The notes under the pieces were generated by a model. It made no database searches, had not been told where the DNA came from, and worked only from the letters and a program-made list of their open reading frames with translations. Below are positions 50,380 through 59,825 of a DNA stretch of 64,000 bases, in pieces (the stretch's first letter is position 1; the number at the start of each line of letters is the position of its first letter). The DNA is taken from positions 25,436,119 through 25,500,118 of the forward strand of contig OV277872.1 in assembly GCA_922989275.2 (NCBI GenBank), read 5' to 3'. Made by a program: the position numbers and the translations under genes. Source of the DNA: Gari tellinella (lineage: Eukaryota > Mollusca > Bivalvia > Cardiida > Psammobiidae).

Positions 50380-50562
50380 ATATAGGAATAAACAACATAT
50401 TTTTGACGTTCATGACGGTATGACTACATTAGCTTCGCAGGGGGTAAATAACGTAAACGCCCGAAGGGCGTTTTCGTTAAATTTACCCCCCCCCCCCCCC
50501 CGAAGCTAATGTAGTCATACCGTCATGAGCGGCAAAGAGATGTTGTTTATTCCTTATATTTA
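50380..50562. mobile_element. fold-back hairpin FB5 with poly-C tract
   Basis: Arms TATAGGAATAAACAACAT..CATGACGGTATGACTACATT AGCTTCG and complement CGAAGCTAATGTAGTCATAC CGTCATG..ATGTTGTTTATTCC. Tip GCCCGAAGGGCG. A run of 15 or more C (50487-50502) faces GGGGG on the other arm, an expanded stem segment. Confidence 0.75.
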
Positions 50563-51787
50563 TATTTATAGTTTCTGTCTTGTCAATTTAATGTGTTTAT
50601 TTGCCAGATTTGTTTTTCTGTATAAGAATTTATCATATACCGGTCAAAGAGGTTTGATAGATGTAATGTCGTTGTAATAGCCATTCCAGTTTCTAAATAT
50701 GGTGAGAAAGTAGTCCCAACTACATGTACTGTAACTGTATTAAAAATTCAGGATTTTTTCCAGTAAACTTTCTCTCTGTGAATGGAAAAGACTTACAAGG
50801 CAAACAAATAACAGTGCAACTTGAATATCTATTGCCAAAACACATTCTAAAAATACAGGTCGCGGTTGTTTTCTTAACCCATTTACACACATAGCAACGC
50901 GATGGCAACCACCTATGGGTCTGTATCACTCCGCTAGTGTCATATGACCGTCGACCAATGGGAGCTTAGTGTTAAGTGTCCGATGTAGTGTATTTGAAGA
51001 AGTCCACGAATATCACGGGCGAAATCCGAACTGGCTAAAACCAGATTCGAAGTGTAGGTTCATCGAGGGATGACCTGCACATTTTTAATAGGATTACATA
51101 AAGACTTTACAGGGTGAATGTAAATATTACTGCATGAAATATTTTCTCCAGAAAACTGATATTTGGAATGAGGTTACCTGTTGGTTTAACATTGATGTAG
51201 CTTAAAAAGAAAAAACAACAACAAAAAAAACAAAACAAACAAACAGCAACAGAGTTTTAGTCATAATTTTACCTGTTTAGTTGAGATCTCAATGTTAAAA
51301 GTTTTGGGTAAGTGTTGAAATGTACCAATTGCCATCGAATTGCAAGCGAATTGCCATCGAATTGCAAGCGAATCGCAATTATTTTTTAATTTAATAAGAT
51401 CAGTACTGTAGTACTAAAAGACATATTTGCCCAAGGAAGCTGTTATTTGGAATCGAGGTTCCCTGTGAGTTGAAAATTGATGTACTGATACACATTTTTT
51501 ACCCCAAGTAGTCCGTATCACTACATTGCCTTTAACATTCTGAGCAAGCTTTGTGAATGCACAGCTAAAATATTTCTCCTACTATATTTAAAAGCTTTTT
51601 CTATCTTTTGACCTACTGATCTATATTTTAACTCTACGTCACCCGAAGTCACCCATTGCTTAGCTTTTGTCAAGAGTATCATTCTAAGCAAGTGTCAAGA
51701 AAATTGGGCTAATATGGCCCCTGAAGTTGTCAAAAGTATGTTCTGCCATTTGACCTACTGACCTACTTAATGACCCCACGTGACCTA
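50563..51787. other. no gene; local duplicates
   Basis: A block around 51160-51205 (CTGATATTTGGAATGAGGTT, ACCTGTTGGTTTAACATTGA) recurs at 51440-51490. 51338-51380 has two 21-bp CCATCGAATTGCAAGCGAAT units. 51215-51255 is an A/CAA-rich simple repeat. Confidence 0.45.
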
Positions 51788-51841
51788 TTATTATACCCGA
51801 TTTATATAGCGCTCTTTTCACACAGGAGTTGTGCGTTCAAA
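51788..51841 (-). mobile_element. retroelement 3' tail, inverted copy
   Basis: ATTATTATACCCGATTTATA TAGCGCTCTTTTCACACAGG..TTGTGCGTTC is the reverse of 40310-40372. Confidence 0.55.
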
Positions 51842-52597
51842 ACCTATTCATGTATGACCCAATTTGTATCAAGGCCATGATACTGACATATTATCATAAA
51901 GATATAGCCAAAATTCAAATAAGAAGGTCCTTAAGTTTTTATTCAATATTACCGAATACGGTAAATGACCACATCCTCTGGCGGCAATGTTTATTTGACG
52001 TATCATTTTAACAACATTAAAAGTTTATCAATAATTGAAAAACAGTTTGGTCAAAAATCAAATTGAAAGCGGCCCAGTGGCTTCGCAGAAGAAGATTTTG
52101 TAGATTTGCGCTCGGTTCCATGACAACCAGAAACGTTACGCCACCCACAAAAGTTTATCGACTTATCGTTTCCCTACCATATTTATGCTGCTGATGAAGT
52201 TTGGTTGAATTTAGGTCAATGGTTTCAGAGGAAATGTCATTTAAATATTGGACAGACGCTTGACGCTAGATATCGGACGATGGACGATGGACGCCGGACG
52301 ACGGACGAAGTGCGATCACAATAGCTCAGCCTTAGCCCTTTAGCTCAGGTGAACATAAAAGGTCGCAGCCCAAATTCCAAACCATACGAAAGTAGTTCAT
52401 CTCTTAAAGTTTGGAACGAATCCTTTTATCGGTTTAGGAGCTGGAATTAGTTGCACAGGATTTTAAATAGACATACAGACAGACAGACGGACGGAATGAC
52501 AGACAGAATGCACACAATCAATTCCCCCTCTCCCCTCTATATAGGGGAATACATAATTTTCTTGGTCGACTCTCATCTTGCTTTTAAAAGCCGTTTT
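51842..52597. repeat. old mollusc-type repeat end (GGACGACGGACG..AGCTCAGGTGA)
   Basis: 52262-52320 reads GCTAGATATCGGACGATGGA, CGCCGGACGACGGACG, then GCGATCACAATAGCTCAG and TTTAGCTCAGGTGAACATAA. 52465-52510 is a GACAGACAGACGGACGG tract. No gene recognised in the stretch. Confidence 0.5.
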
Positions 52598-52795
52598 ACC
52601 CTAGCAATGGGCATACATTGTAGATATCATTTACAAACAGTGCATCTGTGAAGAGTACACTTGTCCTTTGCAAACCGTGTATACCCTCTGGTCATGGTCT
52701 GCACTGTTTATCATTATCCATATACACATGTGTTGTTTAAAATACCACAAAGTAGTAAAGAATGGACTAGACTTAACAAAGTACCTACATGTAAT
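52598..52795. mobile_element. MITE family E, decayed
   Basis: TTTACCCTAGCAATGGGCAT, CATTTACAAACAGTGCATCT, GTGAAGAGTACACTTGTCCT, GCAAACCGTGTATACCCTCT GGTCATGGTCTGCACTGTTT, ATGGACTAGACTTAAC. Confidence 0.55.
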
Positions 52796-52844
52796 AGTCT
52801 GTTTTTGGAATGAATGAATGAATGGTGTTTTTGAGAGACATGTG

Positions 52845-52965
52845 ATAAGTGACCACACTGAAAGCAGGCTCAAAGTAAAGTAGAATGTGCCTTTACTTTC
52901 AACCTACTTTATAAAAAACCATCTGCTAGATTATAGAAAATATGTATACTTATTATATACCTACC
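52845..52965. repeat. family A fragment
   Basis: AAGTGACCACACTGAAAGCA, GGCTCAAAGTAAAGTAGAAT, TTACTTTCAACCTACTTTAT, ACCATCTGCTAGATTATAG. Confidence 0.55.
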
Positions 52966-53095
52966 AATGTTCTGCCCGAAATATTTCTGTATTTTATCGA
53001 ACAAATACACCTTGACGGATTGAAAATTCCGTATTACCCATGTACCTTGTGTAATGGGAAAAGAACGTTTACTGTGTAGTCGGAAGTTCGGAACT

Positions 53096-53297
53096 ACAGT
53101 AAAACCTCTCTATTACGACCACTAAATTATGTTAAGTATTAGGGTGTTTACGGTAGGTGACCGCTTAAAGCAAGGTGACAGTGAAACAGAAAGCTCCTTT
53201 AGGAGCTTTCTGTTTTACTGTCACCTTGCTTTAAGCTGTCACCTCTCTATTATTTAATCAATTAGCATTCGTTTTAGTGGTCGTAATAGCGAGTATA
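53096..53297. mobile_element. MITE family D, complete
   Basis: TACAGTAAAACCTCTCTATT left, GTCGTAATAGCGAGTATATAC right. Perfect core I GCTTAAAGCAAGGTGACAGT..GCTCCTTTAGGAGC..ACTGTCACCTTGCTTTAAGC. Confidence 0.82.
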
Positions 53298-53424
53298 TAC
53301 TTTCACGCGCCATTCCCCGAAGTGTGACGCATGGGAAATCCCGTTTATTTATAGTAACGCTCGAAACATTTCTATCGTTTTTCATTTTATTTTTATTATA
53401 AGAGGTATATAATAAAAGGAACAT

Positions 53425-53575
53425 TTCTATACTTTGCATATCTTATGTACCGGATCACTGTCGTTGTGTGTGTAAAGGCTATATCCAACTCGACCTTCGG
53501 TCTCGTTGGATATAGCCTTTACACACACAACTCGAGTGATCCGGTGCATAAGATATGCAAAGTATAATAATATTC
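53425..53575. mobile_element. fold-back hairpin FB6
   Basis: Arms ATACTTTGCATATCTTATG..CCGGATCAC and GTGATCCGG..CATAAGATATGCAAAGTAT; GTGTGTGTAAAGGCTATATC CAAC and its complement. Tip CTCGACCTTCGGTCTCG. Confidence 0.78.
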
Positions 53576-53723
53576 CGTTTATATTCACGACTGTATAAAT
53601 TTTCTTCAATGGAGGAATACATTAAAGGCCAAAACAGGTGTATTTATGGGTAATGGGTTAAATGGAAACGGGTCCTTTCGATTTGAAGCCTCAAGGATGA
53701 ATGAGTTTAAACAGCTAACTGCT

Positions 53724-53948
53724 TTAACTCTTTCCCTGTCAAATTTATCGTCTGCTTTAACCCTATTACCGTCAAACGATCGTCTGCATTGGTAGTGTCG
53801 TCTGCAATATTTTTAATGTCAGCTTTATGGCTGTTTTGACTGAAGAAATATAAGTTTGGAACCTGATCAGCGTTACGCGGCGTCTGATCAGGATCTAAAC
53901 TGTTTGCAAAGTCGCGTTTTGGCGCCATTGGCAGAGAAAGAGTTAAAA
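53724..53948. mobile_element. MITE family B, one hairpin arm deleted
   Basis: TTAACTCTTTCCCTGTCAAA, TTATCGTCTGCTTTAACCCT ATTACCGTC, AAGTTTGGAACCTGATCAG CGTTACGCGGCGTCTGATC, AGGATCTAAACTGTTTGCAA, CATTGGCAGAGAAAGAGTTAA. Confidence 0.7.
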
Positions 53949-54264
53949 CAGAGAAGTTCACTATATGGTATGCTAGTTGGATATATATAGATTGACACTG
54001 ACAGCCTTTGAGGAAAGGAGAAGTCCAATTTATATCCAAGGTATTTATAGTTGAAGAAATCTTGAACCTGACCTAACCTTGAATCACTGATTATTGTCCT
54101 GCAAAAAATGATTAGAAACTCATTTTAATTTAAGTTCAGTCGCTCTGATCAAGGTCTAAATATGTAGAATTTACTATTTGAAAGATGAATAGTTTTTATC
54201 TTTATACCGTAATTGATTGGTTTCAATAAGGGTAACTGTATGAGTACGATAGATAAGAACTTCG

Positions 54265-55000
54265 AGGGCGGGTCAAAATGCAATGCAACTTGATCAATAA
54301 CTTCAATATAATAAGTGCAAAATGCATATGTAATATATCATTTTGAACGGTAATAGTTTTGCCTACATGATAGTATAATGCACTGTGAGGTCACATAACT
54401 CGATAAGTCATAACTTGAATGTAAATTTCCCCTAACTGGGGACACTGGAACATAACCCTTTTAGACATTACTTGTTGACGTTATAACTTCTTAATAAGTA
54501 CAATCGAATTTGTTTACTGCCTCCAAATCTCAAGTTTTCAGAAATAACATTTGTTATTTTGCTAATTACAAAAGTCGACATGTGGTTTCGAACGCTGTGA
54601 ACATTTTCTAGATCAGTATATCTACATTTTGATTTTAAAACATAAACATCTACTTCAATGGCTTCAATTATAACTTGGTTTAATGTGTAGTATGTGCATT
54701 ATTGTCTGATTTTATTTGAGCGAAAATTTCATAATCTGAAATAATAAAGCCGCAAATAATAATTATAGTATCAATTTTTGTTAAAAAATCTACCTCAACA
54801 ATACACAAAAAAATGTCCAATGCCCTGGAGTATGGGTCATTTAGGCTCATGATGTAACTTATCGAGTTTTGTATATCTCATCGTGCATTATACCATCATG
54901 TAGGCACATAATTGCTCTTAAGAATGATATATACATATGCATTTTTCACATATTATACTGAAGGTATTGATCGAGTTGCATTGTATTTTGAACCGCCCTT
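54265..55000. mobile_element. 736-bp element with about 150-bp terminal inverted repeats
   Basis: Left AGGGCGGGTCAAAATGCAAT GCAACTTGATCAATAACTTC; right complement GAAGGTATTGATCGAGTTGC ATTG..TTTTGAACCGCCCTT. Inner arms ATGATAGTATAATGCACTGT and its reverse, and AACTCGATAAGT/ACTTATCGAGTT. The 430-bp middle has no open frame. Family unknown. Confidence 0.7.
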
Positions 55001-55433
55001 GTATTCAGTGACTACCAGAGGGGTAAAAACCATTTCAAATGTTTGTAAAGATACAGTCACAATTGGGCTAAGCGGCAACTAATGACAGTAAAAGTTAAAG
55101 TAAGAGTGATTTTATAATTTGTTACAGATGACATCTAATTCAAGACAAGTAAAACAGAAAGGGCCTAAACTCTTATAGAGCTTTCTGCTTTACATTTCTT
55201 GCATTTATGAATTGCCCGTCTTACAAGGTAACCATGTAACATGATTTATTGGTGAATACAAGTTTGGTGTGTACATGATTATGTTTGTTTGGGTTTTACA
55301 ATGTTTGTTCTATGGAGAAGACATTTAATGCACTGGAGTTATATATTTTAAAAGGAAGTAATATTGCTTTTTAAGTTTTACAACCGTATTCAAAATTAGA
55401 GCACATCTTACTTTTGACACGTTATTGAGAGTC
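55001..55433. other. upstream region of the B-box gene with a family D remnant
   Basis: 55124-55222 shows TTACAGATGACATCTAATTC, AAGTAAAACAGAAAGGGCCT, AGAGCTTTCTGCTTTACATT. No TATA box or initiator stands out. Confidence 0.4.
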
Positions 55434-56345
55434 ATGGCTAAAAAGGTTAAAACATTAAACACATCTCTTATAGCTGGTTCTTGTGTTGAATTTGACTATA
55501 TTTGCCAGTCATGTATTGAAGATGGCAAACAACTTGAAGCTGTTGGATTTTGTGTGGACTGCGCAGAGTTTCTGTGTGATGAATGCTTCAGATATCACCT
55601 GAAGCCCAAGCTTACACGACACCACACGCTCCTGGATATCGAGGAGGCTAAGAAAAACACAAATCTCTCAGGCTGTCTGGATATTTGCACCGAAAAATGT
55701 GCTCAGCATACAGGAAAGACTATTGAGTACTTCTGCTTGGATCATGACTGCCTTGGATGTGGGGTCTGTCTTAATCTTGATCACAGGTTTTGCCAACGAA
55801 TCCAGTACATTCCTAAGTGTGCTAAGGATATTGGAAATGGGGAAGAGTTTTCAACCATAATAAGAGAGCTTGACAAGCTGTTGTTACAGACAAAAGTTCT
55901 TGCTCACACGTCGCTAGGCAACAAATTAAAGTGTCAAGATATATTTGACGAAGCACTAGATCAAGTTAAACAAGTAAAAAAAAAAGTAAATGAAACTCTT
56001 AATAACTTGGAGAAGGACATAGAAACTGAGGCTAACATTATGAAGAAAAAAGACATACTAAATATGGAAGAAAACATTAAAATTTGTGACAACATACAAA
56101 CAGAGACTCAAAACCTGTCAGATAATATGAAGGCACTGCAAAAGAAGGAACAATACTGTAATTTGTTCGTTGCCATGAAAACAAGCAAAACTGAAATGAG
56201 ATCCACTGTGAAATCACTTGAAAATATTTCGCAGGATAATGCTATCAGCAATTACATTTTTCAGCCCAGTGAACAACTAGACACCTTTCTTAAATATGGT
56301 AGTCGTCTTGGGAAACTGTTCATGGAAGAAGAAATCTTTATTTAA
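55434..56345 (+). CDS. TRIM-like B-box and coiled-coil protein, N-terminal part
   Basis: 303 codons from ATG 55434 (the TTG three codons upstream is not used). Two zinc-binding B-box-like modules: residues 24-64 (C24, C27, C40, C43, C48, C51, H55, then HH) and about 78-122 (CTEKCAQHTGKTIEYFCLDH followed by CLGCGVC). Then about 130-290 is rich in Lys, Glu, Leu and predicts coiled coil. No RING finger precedes the B-boxes. This architecture is common in bivalve expansions of TRIM56/TRIM71-like genes, cytoplasmic adaptors; a role in ubiquitination or immunity is inference. The frame ends at TAA 56343, just where a propeller frame begins in the -1 frame (see next entry), so a single base loss probably truncated the protein. 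No introns are visible. Confidence 0.8.
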   Translation: MAKKVKTLNTSLIAGSCVEFDYICQSCIEDGKQLEAVGFCVDCAEFLCDECFRYHLKPKLTRHHTLLDIEEAKKNTNLSGCLDICTEKCAQHTGKTIEYFCLDHDCLGCGVCLNLDHRFCQRIQYIPKCAKDIGNGEEFSTIIRELDKLLLQTKVLAHTSLGNKLKCQDIFDEALDQVKQVKKKVNETLNNLEKDIETEANIMKKKDILNMEENIKICDNIQTETQNLSDNMKALQKKEQYCNLFVAMKTSKTEMRSTVKSLENISQDNAISNYIFQPSEQLDTFLKYGSRLGKLFMEEEIFI

Positions 56346-57154
56346 AGGTCAATGCTACAAACGTAGGGGAGATAAGAGTGAAAATGGATAGTGGCTTTGG
56401 GACATGTGATGTATCAGGAATGACATTGGTCACTGGTGATAGACTGGCGGCTGCTGACCGTTATAACAATAAAGTGAAGTTCATTGACATAAAACAGTGT
56501 AAAGTTATATCAGAGTACCAGTTGCCATCTTACCCTTATGATTTAACAACAACATCTAAGACTGGTGAGATTGCTGTCACACATCCAAATCACAGTGAGA
56601 TTGTTCTCCTCAAGGTCAGACGCGACAGGCTCTACGACCACAAAAAGATCAAGACAATGGGTCGATGTTTTGGTATAGCCTACATCAAGGACAAATTTGT
56701 AGTCAGCTTCGGACTTCCAGCGAGACTAAAGATCATAGATACCCTGGGAAATGTGCTGCAAACCATTGAAAAGGATTGGCATAGAAGGCAACTGTTTAGC
56801 AATGTCTATTCACTACATGCCTGTCACGATACCGATACTATTTATGTATCAGATAGTGAGAAAGGGACAGTCACCAGGCTGACCATGTCCGGTCAAGTCG
56901 TTGGGATCTATAAAGACAGGGATTTGAAACATGCGCGCTATGTGACTGTTGATAAAAGAGGAGCAGTATATGTATGTGGTAAAAATTCTCACAATATTCA
57001 TCAAGTTACCCCCGACTGCAAGAATATCAGTATTCGTTTTACAGAAAAGGATGGACTGGAGAATCCTCAGTCGCTGTGTTATGATAAAAACACTGACCGT
57101 CTGTATGTTGGACAAGAGTATAAGAGCACGGTTTTGGTTTATCAGCTTTCTTAG
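56342..57154 (+). CDS. C-terminal beta-propeller (NHL-like) part of the TRIM-like gene, frameshifted
   Basis: The frame is open from about 56342 (TTA AAG GTC AAT) to TAG 57152-57154; the first Met is 56384. Propeller-blade repeats are visible: GMTLVTGDRLAAADRYNNKV plus KFID, SYPYDLTTTSKTGEIAVTHP, GIAYIKDKFVVSFG..RLKIID, SLHACHDTDTIYVSDSEKGT, ARYVTVDKRGAVYVCGKNSH and NPQSLCYDKNTDRLYVGQ. This is the usual C-terminal half of bivalve B-box/coiled-coil/NHL-like proteins, used for protein or RNA binding. It joins the upstream frame through a -1 shift at the TTTATTTAAA run. A pseudogene, an allele-specific frameshift or an assembly error are all possible. Confidence 0.75.
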   Translation, partial: LKVNATNVGEIRVKMDSGFGTCDVSGMTLVTGDRLAAADRYNNKVKFIDIKQCKVISEYQLPSYPYDLTTTSKTGEIAVTHPNHSEIVLLKVRRDRLYDHKKIKTMGRCFGIAYIKDKFVVSFGLPARLKIIDTLGNVLQTIEKDWHRRQLFSNVYSLHACHDTDTIYVSDSEKGTVTRLTMSGQVVGIYKDRDLKHARYVTVDKRGAVYVCGKNSHNIHQVTPDCKNISIRFTEKDGLENPQSLCYDKNTDRLYVGQEYKSTVLVYQLS

Positions 57155-57224
57155 GCTAACAACAAATCTTATGTGGTACTGTACAGACATCATTTTGTAA
57201 TTAAAGATGGTAAATAAGTATTGA

Positions 57225-57312
57225 AAATCTTTGCAAACAGTCCTGGATCCAGATCAGGACTCCACAAATGTGGGGCCTGATCATGATCTAGACTGTTTCT
57301 ACTCAGATGATA
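57225..57312. repeat. family B-like hairpin remnant near the gene 3' end
   Basis: TTTGCAAACAGTCCTGGATC, CAGATCAGGACTCCACAAAT, GTGGGGCCTGATCATGATCT, AGACTGTTTCTACTC. A further trace is at 57385-57455. The sequence 57313-57700 otherwise shows nothing recognisable. Confidence 0.5.
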
Positions 57313-57784
57313 TTTCTAAAATCTAAAAGAAGCATGAGTTAAGTTTGACATTCTGCATGCACAGGGCAACTTTATCATAACACATGCAACTAGTTTAGAT
57401 CCATATCATAAACTGTGTAACTCGGTATCTTATTTGCATCCAAACTGATTGACATTCTGATTAAAGCATCTGATAAAAAAATGTAAATAAAATCTACTGA
57501 AAACTTGTTGCAAAGTCAAAATGTTTTCGGAATAAAAAGAATCAATATTGTACATACTAGATAATGGTTCTCAGATAAATTTGTACACGTATAAGTTAAC
57601 CAGCTTATTTATTGAGAATAGTTTCTGTACGGAAAGTCAATTAATGTTTCTTTCACAAAGGCAGGACTAAATATGTGGAAAATGAAGCACACTTATTAAT
57701 TTTACAGGAAAACCTCTCTGAACCCTTTCGTATTGATGACAGATGGTTGCTTACAGCAGACTAGAAAATGAAATACAATGCTCT

Positions 57785-58035
57785 TTAACTCTTTCCTCCC
57801 TGAAACTTTAAATGGAAAATTCCAGTTTCCATTTTAGTCTGGTCCATTTCTGACTTTTAAGGGTTGTTTTTGTCAATGTTTTGAAATATGACAAACAGTG
57901 AAGACCCTAATCAGAGGGCTCCTTTCGGAGCCCTCTGATCTGGGTCTTCACTGTTTGCACAGGACAAGTGTACGTTTCACATGTACACTGTTTGAAAACA
58001 ACGCCAATATGCGGGACTAGGGTTCAAAGGGTTAA
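57785..58035. mobile_element. MITE family E, complete
   Basis: Ends TTAACTCTTTCCTCCCTGAA / AGGGTTCAAAGGGTTAA. Hairpin AAACAGTGAAGACCCTAATC AGAGGGCTCC..GGAGCCCTCTGATCTGGGTC TTCACTGTTT. Confidence 0.85.
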
Positions 58036-58139
58036 GGGGTACTCTCTTTTAATTTCAGTCTGTTTTCAGTTACCATCTGCTAGAATATACGAAATATTTA
58101 TTAAGGTGCATATTCTGTATCGCTTGGAACAATTACAGG

Positions 58140-59078
58140 TTAAAGACATACTCGCCTATATTAAAAATGTTGAAAAACAAAATTCTTAAATACCTTGATT
58201 ACTATATATTTTCTGATTTGCAATACATTTATTACCATAAAAATGAATTTTGAAAAGTTCTCATTGGTAAATTATGTAAAATATAGTCCTTTCCGTACAG
58301 GCACTGTTTCAAGATTTGAAAAAACTGTCCCGAGTAGCAGTTCTTGTAGAAATTATGTTTATGTTTTTATCAGCAGCACTGTAAATGCTTTAAGTAACTA
58401 AAACTTTATTTAATGCTCTTGTATTCACATACACTCATATATTTACCAATTTAAGTAACTATTGGATGAATATTTCTCATTTTTAGGTCAACAGAGACCC
58501 AATTTGGCTATTGGGGGAGGTATATTTTCTGCATAAAATCTAAGGGGGTAGGGTTAGAAATTTGACCATATTTCATAAATGAACAACGCGACACCTAGGT
58601 TTCTTTACACCATTTGATAAGAAATACTTTAACCTAGATGCCTAGAAAGTTTAAAGAATTTTCATTGGATTTGTTTTACATAATTGATGTTTTTGTGAGA
58701 CATTGGAAGACAAAATGTCTTATTTTTCCGGTTTTCAGCATTCATTTTAGCCCAAAAGCTCATTAAAAACACAAGAAAGAGCTTTAAAAAGTTTATTGCA
58801 CACTTGCTTGTGATGAGTGAATGCTAGAAACTTAAAAAGTGTACTAGAAATATTTCATTGTGTAGTAATATAAGTGCATTTGTCCCTTATGACGTTTTCT
58901 GCTCTGACAATGAGCAAATGCGCCAAACGTCACACTTTTCAAACCCAGCTAGAGCTGAAAAAAGCATTGCAACCCCCAATTTTTATTTTAGCAATTTGCT
59001 TATATAGACCTTAATTCAACTTGTAGAACATTTCATTAGATTCTGTTGAATTTTTCAAATACGCAAGTATCCCTTTAA
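58140..59078 (+). mobile_element. TTAA-bounded non-autonomous DNA element, copy 1
   Basis: 939 bp, ends TTAAAGACATACTCGCCTAT and ATACGCAAGTATCCCTTTAA: an inverted pair TTAAAG..ATACT.GC..TAT. Nearly the same sequence as 59826-60765. Contains a 68-codon frame (58195-58401) identical in both copies, which may simply reflect youth. The TTAA borders resemble piggyBac-type targets; no transposase is present. Confidence 0.75.
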
Positions 59079-59157
59079 AGCAAGCTAAAAGTAAAGCAGA
59101 AAGCTCAAGTAATCTGACAGTAAAGCAGAGAGCTTCCTGATTGACTTTCATCTTACT

Positions 59158-59402
59158 TTAACTCTTTGAACCCTGGTCCCGCATATATGCGTGCTTTTCA
59201 AACAGTGTACATGTGAATAATACACTTGTCCTATGCAAACAGTGAAGACCCTGATCAGAGGGCTCCTTTCGGAGCCCTCTGATCCGGGTCTTCACTGTTT
59301 GTCACAATGCCAAACATTGACAAAAACAACCCTTAAAGGTCAGATATGGACTAGACAAAAATGGAAACTGGAATTGTCCATTTAAAGTTTCAGGGAGGAA
59401 AG
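59158..59402. mobile_element. MITE family E, complete, opposite orientation
   Basis: TTAACTCTTTGAACCCTGGT, CCGCATATATGCGTGC, hairpin GCAAACAGTGAAGACCCTGA..GGGCTCCTTTCGGAGCCC..CCGGGTCTTCACTGTTTG, end AAAGTTTCAGGGAGGAAA. Confidence 0.85.
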
Positions 59403-59476
59403 AAGCAGACATCTGCCTTAAACACTGAGAACTTAACATACATTAGAGGTTGTCAACAAGGGTTTTATTGTACAAA

Positions 59477-59686
59477 TACAATAAAACCTCGCTATTACGA
59501 CCACTAAAACGAAGACAAATTGATTGTATAATAGAGAGATGACAGCTTAAAGCAAGGTGACAGTGAAACAGAAAGCTCCTAAAGGAGCTTTCTGTTTCAC
59601 TGTCACATTGCTTTAAGCGGTCACCTTCCGTAAACACTCTAATAATTAACATAATTTAGTGGTCGTAATAGAGAGGTTTTACTGTA
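59477..59686. mobile_element. MITE family D, complete
   Basis: TACAATAAAACCTCGCTATT / AATAGAGAGGTTTTACTGTA with inverted GACCACTAAA/TTTAGTGGTC. Core I AGCTTAAAGCAAGGTGACAG..GCTCCTAAAGGAGC..CACTGTCACATTGCTTTAAG. Confidence 0.88.
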
Positions 59687-59825
59687 CAATTATTTCAGAA
59701 AGCTTTAATCATAGAAAGTAGTCACTGTTTAGAAAAGACGATAGCCTATATTGAATTGTTGTGATAGTCAATGAGGATATATTGAGATCTGATTTGGATT
59801 TGATTTGTCATTATTTTACGTCCCT

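Noticed and set aside
18574..50413. An apparent protein family (RRRVTRRLIRLQTVCHQDKQ, FAFKRERIT) at about ten places
   Set aside because: Every instance lies in a family C MITE; the similarity is that of the repeat, and both strands give such frames.
56336..56350. Programmed -1 ribosomal frameshifting in the TRIM-like gene
   Set aside because: ATTTAAA is present, but not in the zero-frame phase required for a slippery heptamer, and no downstream pseudoknot is evident. A simple indel is more likely.
58195..58401. 68-residue protein gene (also 59881-60087)
   Set aside because: Not listed as a gene, because identity between two young element copies does not show selection; kept as a finding.
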